Assembly: GCA_026692725.1 (NCBI GenBank)
Contig: JAPMUG010000006.1
Span: 1-64,000, forward strand
Direction of reading: 5' to 3'
Length of the DNA: 64,000 nt
Origin: Ecytonucleospora hepatopenaei
Lineage: Eukaryota > Microsporidia > Enterocytozoonidae
Under the pieces are notes generated by a model that saw only the letters and a list, made by a program, of their open reading frames with translations, searched no databases and was not told the DNA's origin. Shown here piece after piece: positions 49,076 to 57,980 of this stretch. The first letter of the stretch is position 1. Every line of letters begins with the position of its first letter. The position numbers and the translations under genes were made by a program.

Positions 49076-49078
49076 CCC
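49076..49078 (+). promoter_or_regulatory. CCC-type start signal deciding the L7 start
   Basis: TTTTACCCATCCAAT before ATG 49086. It rules out the upstream TTG extension of the frame. Confidence 0.7.
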
Positions 49079-49085
49079 ATCCAAT

Positions 49086-49826
49086 ATGAGTACCAGAACA
49101 TGTAACATCAGTAAGTTGGTAAAATCAACAATGAAGCCAAGTGAAAACAAAAAAGCATATGAAGACAAATTGTCACAGACATATGATGAGCAATATGCAA
49201 AAATGCAAAAGAGAAAGGCTGAAAATCTTGCAAATCAGAAAAAGGTAACTGAGGAAATTGTATCAAAGATAAAGAAAGAAATTTTAAAAGAAAAAAAGAA
49301 GGCAGAAAACAAGGACAGTCTGTATGTTCCCGCAGAACCAACTTATATTGTAGCAATACAAATAAAATCAATGAATGGTGTAAATCCTAAGCAGAAAAAA
49401 ACACTTCAGTTGCTTCGTTTTAATAAAATAAACACATGTGTTATTTTAAAGAACAACGAGTGTACCAGAAAAATGCTCCAGATAGCAAAAGATTCAGTTG
49501 CGTATGGATTTGTTGATTATGAAATGTTAAGAAAGTTGGTTTATTTAAGAGGATGTGGTAAGATAGGGCACTCAAGGGTAAAGCTAACAAATGAAACCAT
49601 AGAAGATGCATTTCAGGGAAAATACAAGTGCATTGAAAGTTTGTTGGACGTGGTTTATCATGGCAAGAAAGACATGAAAAAAGTGTTAAACTTTTTAGTG
49701 CCAATGAAGTTAAACAGCCCAAAAGGGAAGTACTGCAATGGTAGAAAGTTAAAGACATTTATACAGGGAGGAGTAGCAGGTGATCATAAAGAATTACTAA
49801 GCAATTTATTGGTTAAGATGATATAA
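49086..49826 (+). CDS. RPL7: 60S ribosomal protein L7 (uL30)
   Basis: 246 aa from ATG 49086. Basic N-terminal helix (KMQKRKAENLANQKKVTEEIVSKIKKEIL), then the uL30 core: ESMNGVNP-like IKSMNGVNPKQKKTLQLLRFN, LKNNECTRKMLQIAKDSVAYGFVDYEMLRKLVYLRGCGK, and the eukaryote-specific C-terminus rich in KFLVPMKLNSPKG-type sequence. Component of the large subunit near the 5S RNP. The CCC motif fits the pattern of RP genes here. Confidence 0.96.
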   Translation: MSTRTCNISKLVKSTMKPSENKKAYEDKLSQTYDEQYAKMQKRKAENLANQKKVTEEIVSKIKKEILKEKKKAENKDSLYVPAEPTYIVAIQIKSMNGVNPKQKKTLQLLRFNKINTCVILKNNECTRKMLQIAKDSVAYGFVDYEMLRKLVYLRGCGKIGHSRVKLTNETIEDAFQGKYKCIESLLDVVYHGKKDMKKVLNFLVPMKLNSPKGKYCNGRKLKTFIQGGVAGDHKELLSNLLVKMI

Positions 49827-49891
49827 ATTCTTTTTATTTATTTATGTTTTTTTGTTTAGTTTTATATTCTTTTTTATATTTATTATTAGTG

Positions 49892-49937
49892 TACAGAATT
49901 ATTTATTTAACTTTAGTATACAGAATTATTTATTTAA
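49892..49937. repeat. 19-bp direct repeat
   Basis: TACAGAATTATTTATTTAA occurs at 49892-49910 and again at 49919-49937 in the gap after L7. May influence 3'-end formation of L7; function unknown. Confidence 0.8.
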
Positions 49938-50004
49938 TTTGATTGTTTATTTTATTAAAACAATAGGAAATATTTTCTTTTAAAATTTAAAATTTTGTTA
50001 GGGC

Positions 50005-50676
50005 ATGGAAGGAAAATATAATAAAGAAGAATTAAGAAAGGAATTTAATGATTTGCAACAAACATTCTACAAATTTGTAACTGATGGTCAAGAATTATCT
50101 CTAAAGAACTTATTAAATGATCATATAACTCTATATGATGATAAAATTAGGAGTGAAGTTATAAAAAATGAAGAAAAGTTTAAGAAATGCAAAAAAATAT
50201 ATAAAAAACTAAGTAGAGTAAAAAACAAAGATTTACTAAATAAATCACACTTTATACATGAAATTAAAAAAGCCATTTTTGCTAAAGAAATTGTAGACGA
50301 GGTAAATTCTTTTGTGTTTTACCCAAATGAATCTTTTGAAAAAATTGTTGAAAATTTAAACGCAGTTAACGAGTTAGAACATAACAAAAATCCAGCAAAT
50401 GTTAAAGAGGACATAAAGGCCCTCAGGAAGCTGCCTGAATTTGTTTTTAAGGAACTTTCTTTAACACGTAATCTCACCCCTTCCAATTCTCATGCAAGTG
50501 TTTATAAAAAATATGACATGCTCACCCAAATAACAGACGAGGGCAGTAAAAACGGAGCATTCCAAAATAGTCTAACTCTCCAGCAAAACACTCAGGATGT
50601 TCCACCGAACGCAAACAAGTTGTTTTTCAACAATTCAATAGGAGATAAATCAAAAAAGGATAATTTCAAGCGTTAA
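50005..50676 (+). CDS. unrecognised coiled-coil protein, 223 aa
   Basis: Highly charged, helical first two thirds (KEELRKEFNDLQQTFYKFV, KFKKCKKIYKKLSRVKNKD) and a polar, probably disordered tail. No signal or TM. GGG sits immediately upstream of the ATG (50001-50003), a GGG-type start signal. A Nse4- or MIND-complex-like subunit was considered but sequence support is insufficient. Confidence 0.65.
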   Translation: MEGKYNKEELRKEFNDLQQTFYKFVTDGQELSLKNLLNDHITLYDDKIRSEVIKNEEKFKKCKKIYKKLSRVKNKDLLNKSHFIHEIKKAIFAKEIVDEVNSFVFYPNESFEKIVENLNAVNELEHNKNPANVKEDIKALRKLPEFVFKELSLTRNLTPSNSHASVYKKYDMLTQITDEGSKNGAFQNSLTLQQNTQDVPPNANKLFFNNSIGDKSKKDNFKR

Positions 50677-50856
50677 TATTTTTAATATAAAATTAATACA
50701 GCTTTATATAAATTAAATATTTTTAATTTATTTTAAATCACTGTGATATTTTTATAAACAATTTGTTTTGATCTTCAACATACTTTTAATTTGATACATT
50801 TCAAAATACTCCTTATTAATGGGTATAAGTGATTAAAAAATACCGTTACATAAAGA

Positions 50857-52656
50857 ATGGAAATATCTACTGAAAATGATCAAATATCTAGTTGTGTAGA
50901 TAGTGCAGCAACAAATACACCACGGTTAACAGATAAGCGAATGAACTCGTATAAAGAAGATTCTGCTTCATTTGAAAATCAAAACATGAGCGAGTTAACA
51001 GGAAAGGCAGATTTGAATTTATCCACGGATTTCTTTTTAAAGCGTACGGTTGATTTCGTTGAAAACCAAAAACTTGGAAAATACACTCTGTTAAAAACAC
51101 TGGGAAAAGGATCATCTGCAAAGGTGGTAAAAGCAGTTGACACGGAAACAAACGGCACAGTTGCCATTAAAATTGTAGAGAGAACGCCTAAAAACTTGTC
51201 TGATTCGAGGATTTTTAGGGAGATTTTGATCGGGTCTCTTCTTGACCATCCCCATATTGTAAAATTGTATGATTTTTATTTTAACGACAAGTTTTTCTTT
51301 TTGATTTTTGAAAATGTGGAGGGAAAGCAGCTGTATGACGTGGTTCTTAAAAAAGGAGCACTTTCAGAAGAAGACGCAAGGAAATATTTTAGACAGATGG
51401 TTTCTGCAATTGACTACTTGCACAGAAATTCAATTGTGCACAGAGATCTTAAAATTGAAAACATTCTTATAGATGAATTTGACAATGTAAAGCTAATTGA
51501 CTTTGGTCTTAGCAACTTTTATGATACTGAAGAATATTTAAACACATTTTGTGGATCTTTGTATTTTGCAGCGCCTGAACTGCTAATGGGAAACAGGTAC
51601 GTAGGACCGGAGGTAGATGTTTGGTCGCTAGGGGTTGTTTTGTATGTAATGCTGGTGGGGAGAGTGCCTTTTGACGATGAAAGCATTCATCAGCTGCAAA
51701 ACAAAATAAAAAGCTGCAAATTTGTTTTCCATAAAGGCATTTCAAAGGAAGCTCAGGAACTTCTAACCTCCATGATTTTGGCATCGGATGCACGCATAAA
51801 TTTAGAAAATGTAAAAAAAGCATATTGGACTAATTTTGGATATAAGGAGCTTTTAAATAATTTTATGTTGCCTAGAAAAACCATTGCATCACTTAATTCA
51901 AATATTGTTAATATTTTAGAAATTGTTAGTTTTATACATTTTGAAAATGCAAAGCAGGAAATGGAAAAATACATCAAAATAATAAATAAGGAGGGTAACA
52001 ATTTAGAAAAAGCATACTGGTCAAGAAAGCCAATAGTAAGTTTATATTACCTTATGATGGAAAAATTTAGTGAAAAAGATTATACATCTAAAGCGATAGT
52101 ATTTGAAAAACAAAGGAATTTTAAGATTAATGAGGATACATATCCTGTGATCTTGCATAATTATGTGAATTTTTTATCTGCCAAGGAGAATAACAACATT
52201 CATAACAGATTCTTTTCCAGGCATATTTTTAAGAAGAACCAAATAAGCCACCTTAAAAATGAGATGGTACAAGAAGAAGAGAAGTGCGACCGTTCAAGCA
52301 GTACAGCCAGTTTTGATAGATGCCAAAATTCAAGCAGCAATGAAAAGAATTTTCCTGAAATTAGAAAATCATTTGTTAAGGGTTTTTTTAAAGGACTTAA
52401 AATAAAAAATACAACCCAAGAAGACATAAAAACAAAATTGTTAAAGGTGTTTTTGGAAAATAACATTTCATATGAAGCAAGTGAAAAGTCATACTACTGT
52501 TCATACATACATGATCAGCAAGAGTGTTATTTTAAACTTACTTTGTATTTTAATGTTATATTAAGCGAGCACTATGTGGTTTTAAATTGCCTTAATAAAA
52601 ATTCAAATTCTTTTAAGGCGGTTTATGAAATCCTTAAACAAAAAATATCCGAGTAA
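50857..52656 (+). CDS. KIN1/MARK-type protein kinase with KA1 domain
   Basis: 599 aa Ser/Thr kinase of the AMPK-related group. Kinase domain about 70-330: GKGSSAKVVKAVD, VAIKIVER, HRDLKIENILIDE (about 195), LIDFGLSNFY and a T-loop ending FCGSLYFAAPE. A C-terminal KA1 domain (about 515-598; FLENNISYEASEKSYYCS ... NFVILSE-like) binds acidic lipids in this family and supports KIN1/PAR-1 over SNF1. The family acts in polarity and exocytosis, here perhaps with the SM protein and myosin V. Confidence 0.9.
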   Translation: MEISTENDQISSCVDSAATNTPRLTDKRMNSYKEDSASFENQNMSELTGKADLNLSTDFFLKRTVDFVENQKLGKYTLLKTLGKGSSAKVVKAVDTETNGTVAIKIVERTPKNLSDSRIFREILIGSLLDHPHIVKLYDFYFNDKFFFLIFENVEGKQLYDVVLKKGALSEEDARKYFRQMVSAIDYLHRNSIVHRDLKIENILIDEFDNVKLIDFGLSNFYDTEEYLNTFCGSLYFAAPELLMGNRYVGPEVDVWSLGVVLYVMLVGRVPFDDESIHQLQNKIKSCKFVFHKGISKEAQELLTSMILASDARINLENVKKAYWTNFGYKELLNNFMLPRKTIASLNSNIVNILEIVSFIHFENAKQEMEKYIKIINKEGNNLEKAYWSRKPIVSLYYLMMEKFSEKDYTSKAIVFEKQRNFKINEDTYPVILHNYVNFLSAKENNNIHNRFFSRHIFKKNQISHLKNEMVQEEEKCDRSSSTASFDRCQNSSSNEKNFPEIRKSFVKGFFKGLKIKNTTQEDIKTKLLKVFLENNISYEASEKSYYCSYIHDQQECYFKLTLYFNVILSEHYVVLNCLNKNSNSFKAVYEILKQKISE

Positions 52657-52942
52657 AAATATAATAAATTATATAAATAAATATCTTTAATAGCTAAACA
52701 TCATATATAAAATGATAGAAAGTTATATTTTAAGATTTATATTGATCAATAAAAATTGATTTTTTTTCAACGTAAAACGCATTGTGGCCTTAAAAATCCA
52801 AGTTAAAAATTACAAAAATTTTTGCACCCTGGAAAACTCCCTTTTGTTTTTATAATCAAAAGATTCATGCACCAGATACATTTTTATTAAATTATAATAT
52901 TTTATTGTTTGTTTCATTTTGTTTCATCATAAAAACACATGC

Positions 52943-54286
52943 ATGTTGTTTTACATGAACTTGTTCTTTTTTGTAAATTGGATTATTACCGCTTCCCTTG
53001 ATATAAAAAATGAAATGCAAATGACAAACTTTATAAATGTTTTGAGAAAGCACAATAATATGGAAGAATTGATTCCTGACTCAGCAATTTTAAAAGTTGC
53101 CAAAGACCAAGTTGAACACATGTGCAAAATAAACAAACTGACACACGCAAGCAAAAACTTAGAAAGCCTTAACAACCGCCTGAAAAATGCAGGACTAAAG
53201 GTCGTAAGGTCAGGAGAAAATATAGCACTGCAACATAGGCAAGGAAAAACAGAAAGTTACACCGAAGTAGCAAAAATGTGGTATAAATCCAAAGACCACC
53301 GTAAAAACATGCTCGGTGATTTTGCATACACAGCCGTAGCATCCTGCAGCAATGGAAAAGAAAAATATTGGATACAGATATTTGCCAAGCCATATAGCAA
53401 TAAAGAAATAAAGGAATTGGGTGAAAAGAAAACAACAAAAAAGAAAAACACAGAGCCAGAGAAAACAGTAAAGAAAAAAAGAAAAACAACAACAAAATCA
53501 AAACAGAAGGAAAACAATGAGTTTGATTATAAAAACCTGTTGGAACCATCCTATTCAGAAGACAGTCCGTTACAAGATAAATTTAACAAAACACCAGCCA
53601 TAAAAACAGTAACCATAAGTAAAACAGACGAAGATCTAAAAAAGGAAATAAGTAAAATGCTAAAAGCAAATGCAAAAACAAAGACAGTGACAGTAAAAGC
53701 AGCAGACAGGCAAATGCCACACTCATCAACAGTGCAAAATAAACAAAATGTACAGACAGTGACCGTAACAAAAAATATAACTGAATATGTATCAACTACA
53801 CCTAATAGTGTATTAAATACGGCTAATAATACATCTAATAACAATAGTATGTTAAATACTGCTAATAATACATCTAATAACAATAGTATGTTAAATACTG
53901 CTAATAATACATCTAATAGCATATTAAATACATCTAACTCTAGTATATTACACCCTAAAAGTGAATTTATTCAAATGATACCAGAAATTGTTAAAGAACT
54001 GAAACATGAAATATACAAGGAAATTGGTAAGGAAGAGTTGAGCAATGTTACCAGTGACAGTTTAAATGAAAAAAACAACCAGCAACAAAGTAACGATGAA
54101 AGTGACAGCCAAAATCTACTTGACACCATCAAACAGAACTATTCTTTTACTGAGGATAAAGACAAGGAAGACTCTCCTTTACCCATGGATGAAGATACAC
54201 AGCCAGAAATAAGCAGAAAAACAATTAAAAAAATAGTTAAGGAAGTTATATCAGAAATTAAGGAACAGAATATAGAAATAGCATAA
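52943..54286 (+). CDS. secreted CAP (SCP/PR-1) domain protein
   Basis: 447 aa from ATG 52943; the TTG upstream is discarded. Signal peptide MLFYMNLFFFVNWIITASL. CAP domain about 30-155: NVLRKHNNMEELIPDSAIL, HMCKINKLTHASKNL, SGENIALQHR, MWYKSKDHRKNML, TAVASCSNGKEKYWIQIFAKPY. The rest is low-complexity: a Lys-rich stretch, then three 13-residue repeats (MLNTANNTSNNNS type) and an acidic C-terminus. CAP proteins are secreted and often bind sterols or lipids. Secretion to the host or spore wall is plausible (inference). Confidence 0.85.
   Translation: MLFYMNLFFFVNWIITASLDIKNEMQMTNFINVLRKHNNMEELIPDSAILKVAKDQVEHMCKINKLTHASKNLESLNNRLKNAGLKVVRSGENIALQHRQGKTESYTEVAKMWYKSKDHRKNMLGDFAYTAVASCSNGKEKYWIQIFAKPYSNKEIKELGEKKTTKKKNTEPEKTVKKKRKTTTKSKQKENNEFDYKNLLEPSYSEDSPLQDKFNKTPAIKTVTISKTDEDLKKEISKMLKANAKTKTVTVKAADRQMPHSSTVQNKQNVQTVTVTKNITEYVSTTPNSVLNTANNTSNNNSMLNTANNTSNNNSMLNTANNTSNSILNTSNSSILHPKSEFIQMIPEIVKELKHEIYKEIGKEELSNVTSDSLNEKNNQQQSNDESDSQNLLDTIKQNYSFTEDKDKEDSPLPMDEDTQPEISRKTIKKIVKEVISEIKEQNIEIA
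53809..53937 (+). repeat. 39-bp tandem repeats in CAP protein gene
   Basis: Two full and one shortened copy of a 39-bp unit encode LNTANNTSNNNS-type repeats. The unit keeps the frame, so copy number can vary without truncation. Confidence 0.85.
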
Positions 54287-54351
54287 TTTATAAAAAATAT
54301 TAAATTTATATTTGATCTAAATTAAAAACATAACTCTAATCTAACTACAAT

Positions 54352-56028
54352 TTATTTTGCTAATAACCCTACCTTTGCCATACAATCATGCACATACAGC
54401 ATAAATGAATTTTTCCTTTTATCTATCACCGCCAATTCGTGATACTTTAAATTATAGCCCACCACCAAATCCACCGTCATTACGTCATTATTAAGCAGCT
54501 TTACGTTGTTAAAATATGGCTTATACTCAAATGTTGATTTGTGCGACCTGTAATATTTTACAACGTCATGCAGGAAATCCTTTGATTTTTCCTTAAACTC
54601 TGCTATGTCAAACTTAAAGCTGTAATAAATATCCATGGCTGAAGACGCTGACAAATTTGAAAGTGTTGCATCGTACAGCTTGTCATTTGGCACGGTTGTC
54701 ATCAGACTCTCCTTTTCAAATACTGTTGCAAGTAAATTTATGGAATAGACGGTGTAATAATCTCCACTGAAATATACAATATCACCTACCTCAAAGCTAC
54801 GAATGAAGAACACAAAGGCAAGGGCAGTTATGAACTTTTTAATCAGATCTGAAAATATATAAGAACCTGTGATCAGGGTGGTTCCAAATGTTATTGCCTT
54901 TGTTTTTATGTCTGTTTCCGTTCCGGAAAAAATCACAAAAATCGAAATCATAAAGACCAAGAAGGACAGTCCGTTATCGAGAGATCCGATTGAAACATTT
55001 GACTGTTCAAGTGCTTTTTCTATGGATTCTCTTTCTAAGAATGTTTTTTTGTAAAAACTAATTAACTCTTCCTTTGAAACTTTAAGGTCTCCTGATGGAT
55101 CTGCAAATGCAAAAAACTTTTCTGCTGTTTCTTCTCCGAGGGCTTCCTCTACCTCCGTATAGTAAATATTTTGGTCATCTCTTCCCACCTTAATTATAAC
55201 CTTTTGAACGACCTGTTCAATCGTGTCATCCAAAGTTGCTTCTACCAACTTGTTAAGGCTTCTTAACACCTGCACTTTTATGTTATTGAGTGCCTGCTTC
55301 TTGAAAAATACCTTTGATTTTACGTTATAATTTAACACCAGAAGCATCATGTTTTTAAGCAAAAACAGCAAACACACAAAGAATATTTTGTGAGCAATGC
55401 TTGAGTAATTTTTTATAAAAAGTGTAAACAAATATGAATATTCTGTTGGAAAACTATACTTTTCTGCCTTTTCATTAGTATATGCATCTACTAATTCCTT
55501 AAATGGTGTTAAAAAGTTAAGTATCATTGGAAATGTCAGTGTTGCTACACATATTGTAATATAAAATCGCTCATCGTGGAGCACCTTCATTATAAACCTT
55601 CCTTTTCCCGACTCTACTCCATATTTAGACATGCTAATCAAAATGACTTCAATTAAGCTAAATGCAAACACTGAAGAAGCAAAAATGGCAGTTGTTGCAA
55701 ATCCCGCAAAAATACCATAGAATTTTTTATCTGGTTTTGTTCCTTCTTTTATTTCTTTAAGCAAATTATTTGTCTTATAAGCTACAAATCCAAATGCACC
55801 TACCAAACAGAGAGATAAAACAAACAAAATTATTGTTGAAATAACGGACAGTTGTTTGTTTTCTTTTTCTTTAATTTGTGCCTTTTCATGCGCAATAAAT
55901 TCACTTGCAACGGTTGCTGTAGGAGAGTTACTTGCTTTTTTATTTTTGTTATCATAGTCTTTAAAACCTTTTGCATCAACAAGTTGCTTGTTGTCCATCT
56001 TAACACTGCCTAATTTTTTATTGTCCAT
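54352..56028 (-). CDS. EF-hand MscS-type mechanosensitive channel (Msy-like)
   Basis: 558 aa from ATG 56028 (two GTG/TGT codons upstream discarded). Several TM segments lie in residues 60-280. An EF-hand (FADPSGDLKVSKEELISFY, about 300-325) is followed by the MscS pore helix and beta domain (EVGDIVYFSGDYYTVYSINLLAT ... TTVPNDKLYDATLSNLSAS, about 415-470). This EF-hand plus MscS layout matches the fungal Msy1/Msy2 channels of internal membranes, which release calcium on swelling. A GGG motif (minus strand) lies just before the start. Confidence 0.9.
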   Translation of the reverse strand: MDNKKLGSVKMDNKQLVDAKGFKDYDNKNKKASNSPTATVASEFIAHEKAQIKEKENKQLSVISTIILFVLSLCLVGAFGFVAYKTNNLLKEIKEGTKPDKKFYGIFAGFATTAIFASSVFAFSLIEVILISMSKYGVESGKGRFIMKVLHDERFYITICVATLTFPMILNFLTPFKELVDAYTNEKAEKYSFPTEYSYLFTLFIKNYSSIAHKIFFVCLLFLLKNMMLLVLNYNVKSKVFFKKQALNNIKVQVLRSLNKLVEATLDDTIEQVVQKVIIKVGRDDQNIYYTEVEEALGEETAEKFFAFADPSGDLKVSKEELISFYKKTFLERESIEKALEQSNVSIGSLDNGLSFLVFMISIFVIFSGTETDIKTKAITFGTTLITGSYIFSDLIKKFITALAFVFFIRSFEVGDIVYFSGDYYTVYSINLLATVFEKESLMTTVPNDKLYDATLSNLSASSAMDIYYSFKFDIAEFKEKSKDFLHDVVKYYRSHKSTFEYKPYFNNVKLLNNDVMTVDLVVGYNLKYHELAVIDKRKNSFMLYVHDCMAKVGLLAK

Positions 56029-56171
56029 ACACACCCTTTACTTTTTTATTTATGATAAAACAACCAATAAAATGACACAATTTAAGCAATAGATTAATTT
56101 ATTGAATGATTTACAACATAAAATACCACAAATCAAATTAAGCTTAATTTTGTCCAAGTATAAATATTTTG

Positions 56172-56340
56172 GCACCCTTATTATATAGTAAAGGAAACTT
56201 GCTACCTATGCTTAAGGTGTTGGTGTTACCTTTCAAGTAATTCTAAGGAATTCCTTGGATGGTTGTAAAGCAGCGGGGACCGCACGAGGAGGGAAACCTA
56301 GCAGTGAATACCGCTTGCACTGATAAGTCTTAAGTTTTTG
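56172..56340 (+). ncRNA. signal recognition particle RNA (7SL-type), candidate
   Basis: A GC-richer stretch between two minus-strand genes folds like an SRP S domain. Long helix 5: CTTAAG (56211-56216) with CTTAAG (56329-56334), an internal loop, then TGTTGGTG (56218-56225) with CACTGATA (56318-56325). Helix 6-like hairpin: CAAG...AATTC-TAAG-GAATT...CTTG (56234-56257). Helix 8: AGCGG (56272-56276) with CCGCT (56311-56315), enclosing AGG-GAAA-CCT (56290-56299) followed at once by AGCAG (56300-56304), the universal SRP54-binding feature. T-runs from 56335 fit pol III termination, and TATAAATA (56159-56166) could act as TATA box. The 5' part (Alu domain) is unclear and the 5' end approximate. 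Confidence 0.62.
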
Positions 56341-56394
56341 TTTTTTATTTTTTTAACTTTATAAATGTATAAAATTTTTTTAAAAAGAAACATT

Positions 56395-57135
56395 TTATTT
56401 TTTTACATCATTCCTTGTTGTCCATAATGTAATATTATCTCGAAGCAACTGCATAATCAATGTAGAATCCTTATAATGTGTTTCATTTAACTGATCCAAT
56501 TCTGAAACTGCAAGTTCAAAGGCATCTTTTGCTATTTTACATGCCTTATCCGCATCCTCCATTATTTCATAGAAAAATACAGAATAATTTAAGCTTAAAC
56601 CTAAACGTAATGGGTCAGTAGAAAGCAATGCTTTTGAATATTCAATTGCTTTTTTATATGCTTCCATTGCTTCTTCTTTTGTGTTTTCATGTTTATCCCC
56701 TGTCTGCACTTCTGCCTTATATCTTAAATAATCTCCTTTTGTTTTATAAACAAATACTAAAATATTGTCCCTGTCCTCTGCATTTTTCAAATCTTCTTCT
56801 TCAGGCATATATTTTTCAATTGTTTCAAGCACCAAATTGCTTTTGTCTAAGATTTCTCTTATGATTGTGCTTAATTTTTCGTCAATAATTGCAGAATCTT
56901 CAGGGTTCTTTTGCTTTTCATTGTTTAGCAGCCTCCAACTTGCCCTCTTTTTACTAACTATGTTTTTAAAGGCAATGCTAAAATAGTTTCTGATTGTTAT
57001 GTCTAGTTTTTTGTTTTGTTCTTTAGCTATCTTCAATGCATATAAGATATCATCTACCATATCGTCGTACCTTTCAGCAACATCCGAATAATACACCCTT
57101 CTAACAGCTTCCTGATACTCGTTGTTATGTACCAT
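56395..57135 (-). CDS. 14-3-3 protein
   Basis: 246 aa, the normal length of this dimeric phosphoserine/threonine-binding adaptor. Landmarks: VRRVYYSDVAERYDDMVD near the start, KNIVSKKRASWRLLNNEKQ (about 48-66; usual NLLSVAYKNVVGARRSSWR region), YLRYKAEVQTG, LRLGLSLNYSVFFYEIM, and DSTLIMQLLRDNITLWT. CCC lies five bases upstream on the coding strand. Cytosolic or nuclear; partners depend on kinases such as those in this window. Confidence 0.96.
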   Translation of the reverse strand: MVHNNEYQEAVRRVYYSDVAERYDDMVDDILYALKIAKEQNKKLDITIRNYFSIAFKNIVSKKRASWRLLNNEKQKNPEDSAIIDEKLSTIIREILDKSNLVLETIEKYMPEEEDLKNAEDRDNILVFVYKTKGDYLRYKAEVQTGDKHENTKEEAMEAYKKAIEYSKALLSTDPLRLGLSLNYSVFFYEIMEDADKACKIAKDAFELAVSELDQLNETHYKDSTLIMQLLRDNITLWTTRNDVKK

Positions 57136-57139
57136 AAAA

Positions 57140-57142
57140 GGG
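57140..57142 (-). promoter_or_regulatory. CCC-type start signal of 14-3-3 gene
   Basis: Minus-strand GGCCCTTTTATG, CCC four bases before ATG 57135. Confidence 0.55.
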
Positions 57143-57493
57143 CCTATGAAAAATTTTAAAATGTTTCGATTGTTTTAAATTTTTGTGAAGCAACAAGTTT
57201 GTTAATTGTAAAAGATTTCATAATCAATAAACAAAAAAAAATATCAATTTATCATTAATAAGTTATTAAGTTTTTTTAATTATAAATTTAATGTGTATTT
57301 ATTTTATTAATATCTAGTAATGTTTAAAAATGTATTTTAAAAATCATTTTGTTATCACCCTTAAATATTTAAAATTCTTTATAGTTTATTAAAATTGTTT
57401 TGAATAAGTTAATATTTGAAAATTATTAAACACATTACAGCAAGTGAATTAAATATATATTAAAAACGGATTTATTATCATACAAATTATCAC
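57143..57493. other. gene-free divergent spacer
   Basis: AT-rich spacer between divergent genes; contains no structure I can support. Confidence 0.55.
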
Positions 57494-57865
57494 ATGAGTA
57501 GTTACAGCAGAAAAAATAAAAATGAACCAAATTCTTTACAGTTTTTCTGTGACAATAAAAATTTTAAAGAAAGCAAACTTTTAACCAGAGAAACACAAGA
57601 TTTGGTCACAACAGGAACTTATTTAAAGAAAAAAAGTTTACATAAAAAATGGAACGAAGAAGAAACAAAAAAGTTTTACAAGGCATTATCTCTTTGTGGC
57701 TGTGACTTTAGTTTAATGGAAATGCTTTTTAAAACAAGAAAAAGAAAGTGTTTAAAAGAAAAATACATTAAGGAATTGAAAAATAACAAAAATAAAGTGG
57801 AAAGTGCATTACGTAAACATAAAAAAATGGATAAGTCAAAATTAAAAGAAATTTTAGAAATGTAA
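57494..57865 (+). CDS. TFIIIB B'' subunit (Bdp1), minimal
   Basis: 123 aa. The extended SANT domain typical of Bdp1 fills about residues 55-105: HKKWNEEETKKFYKALSLCGCDFSLMEMLFKTRKRKCLKEKY, corresponding to the family pattern RWSxxETxxFYxALxxxGTDFxxIxxLF. Bdp1 completes TFIIIB and opens promoters for RNA polymerase III (tRNA, 5S, SRP RNA genes). Fungal Bdp1 exceeds 500 aa, so this is a stripped-down version. The N-terminal 50 residues are basic and probably hold the TBP/Brf1 contact. Confidence 0.85.
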   Translation: MSSYSRKNKNEPNSLQFFCDNKNFKESKLLTRETQDLVTTGTYLKKKSLHKKWNEEETKKFYKALSLCGCDFSLMEMLFKTRKRKCLKEKYIKELKNNKNKVESALRKHKKMDKSKLKEILEM

Positions 57866-57970
57866 TTAATTAATTTTTAATAAAATATTTTTATAAAAAA
57901 CAAATTTATTTAAACTATTTTTATTGATATAATTTTTATTTATCAAATTGAAAATAAATTATTTTTTTAT

Positions 57971-57973
57971 CCC
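57971..57973 (+). promoter_or_regulatory. CCC-type start signal (TATCCCT)
   Basis: CCC seven bases before ATG 57981 of the first AIG1-like gene. Confidence 0.5.
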
Positions 57974-57980
57974 TTAATCC

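Noticed and set aside
49032..49085. N-terminal extension of ribosomal protein L7
   Set aside because: TTG start overlapping the previous gene; a CCC motif and family alignment support ATG 49086.
50005..50676. Nse4 kleisin
   Set aside because: Only general coiled-coil resemblance; no winged-helix or family motif could be placed.
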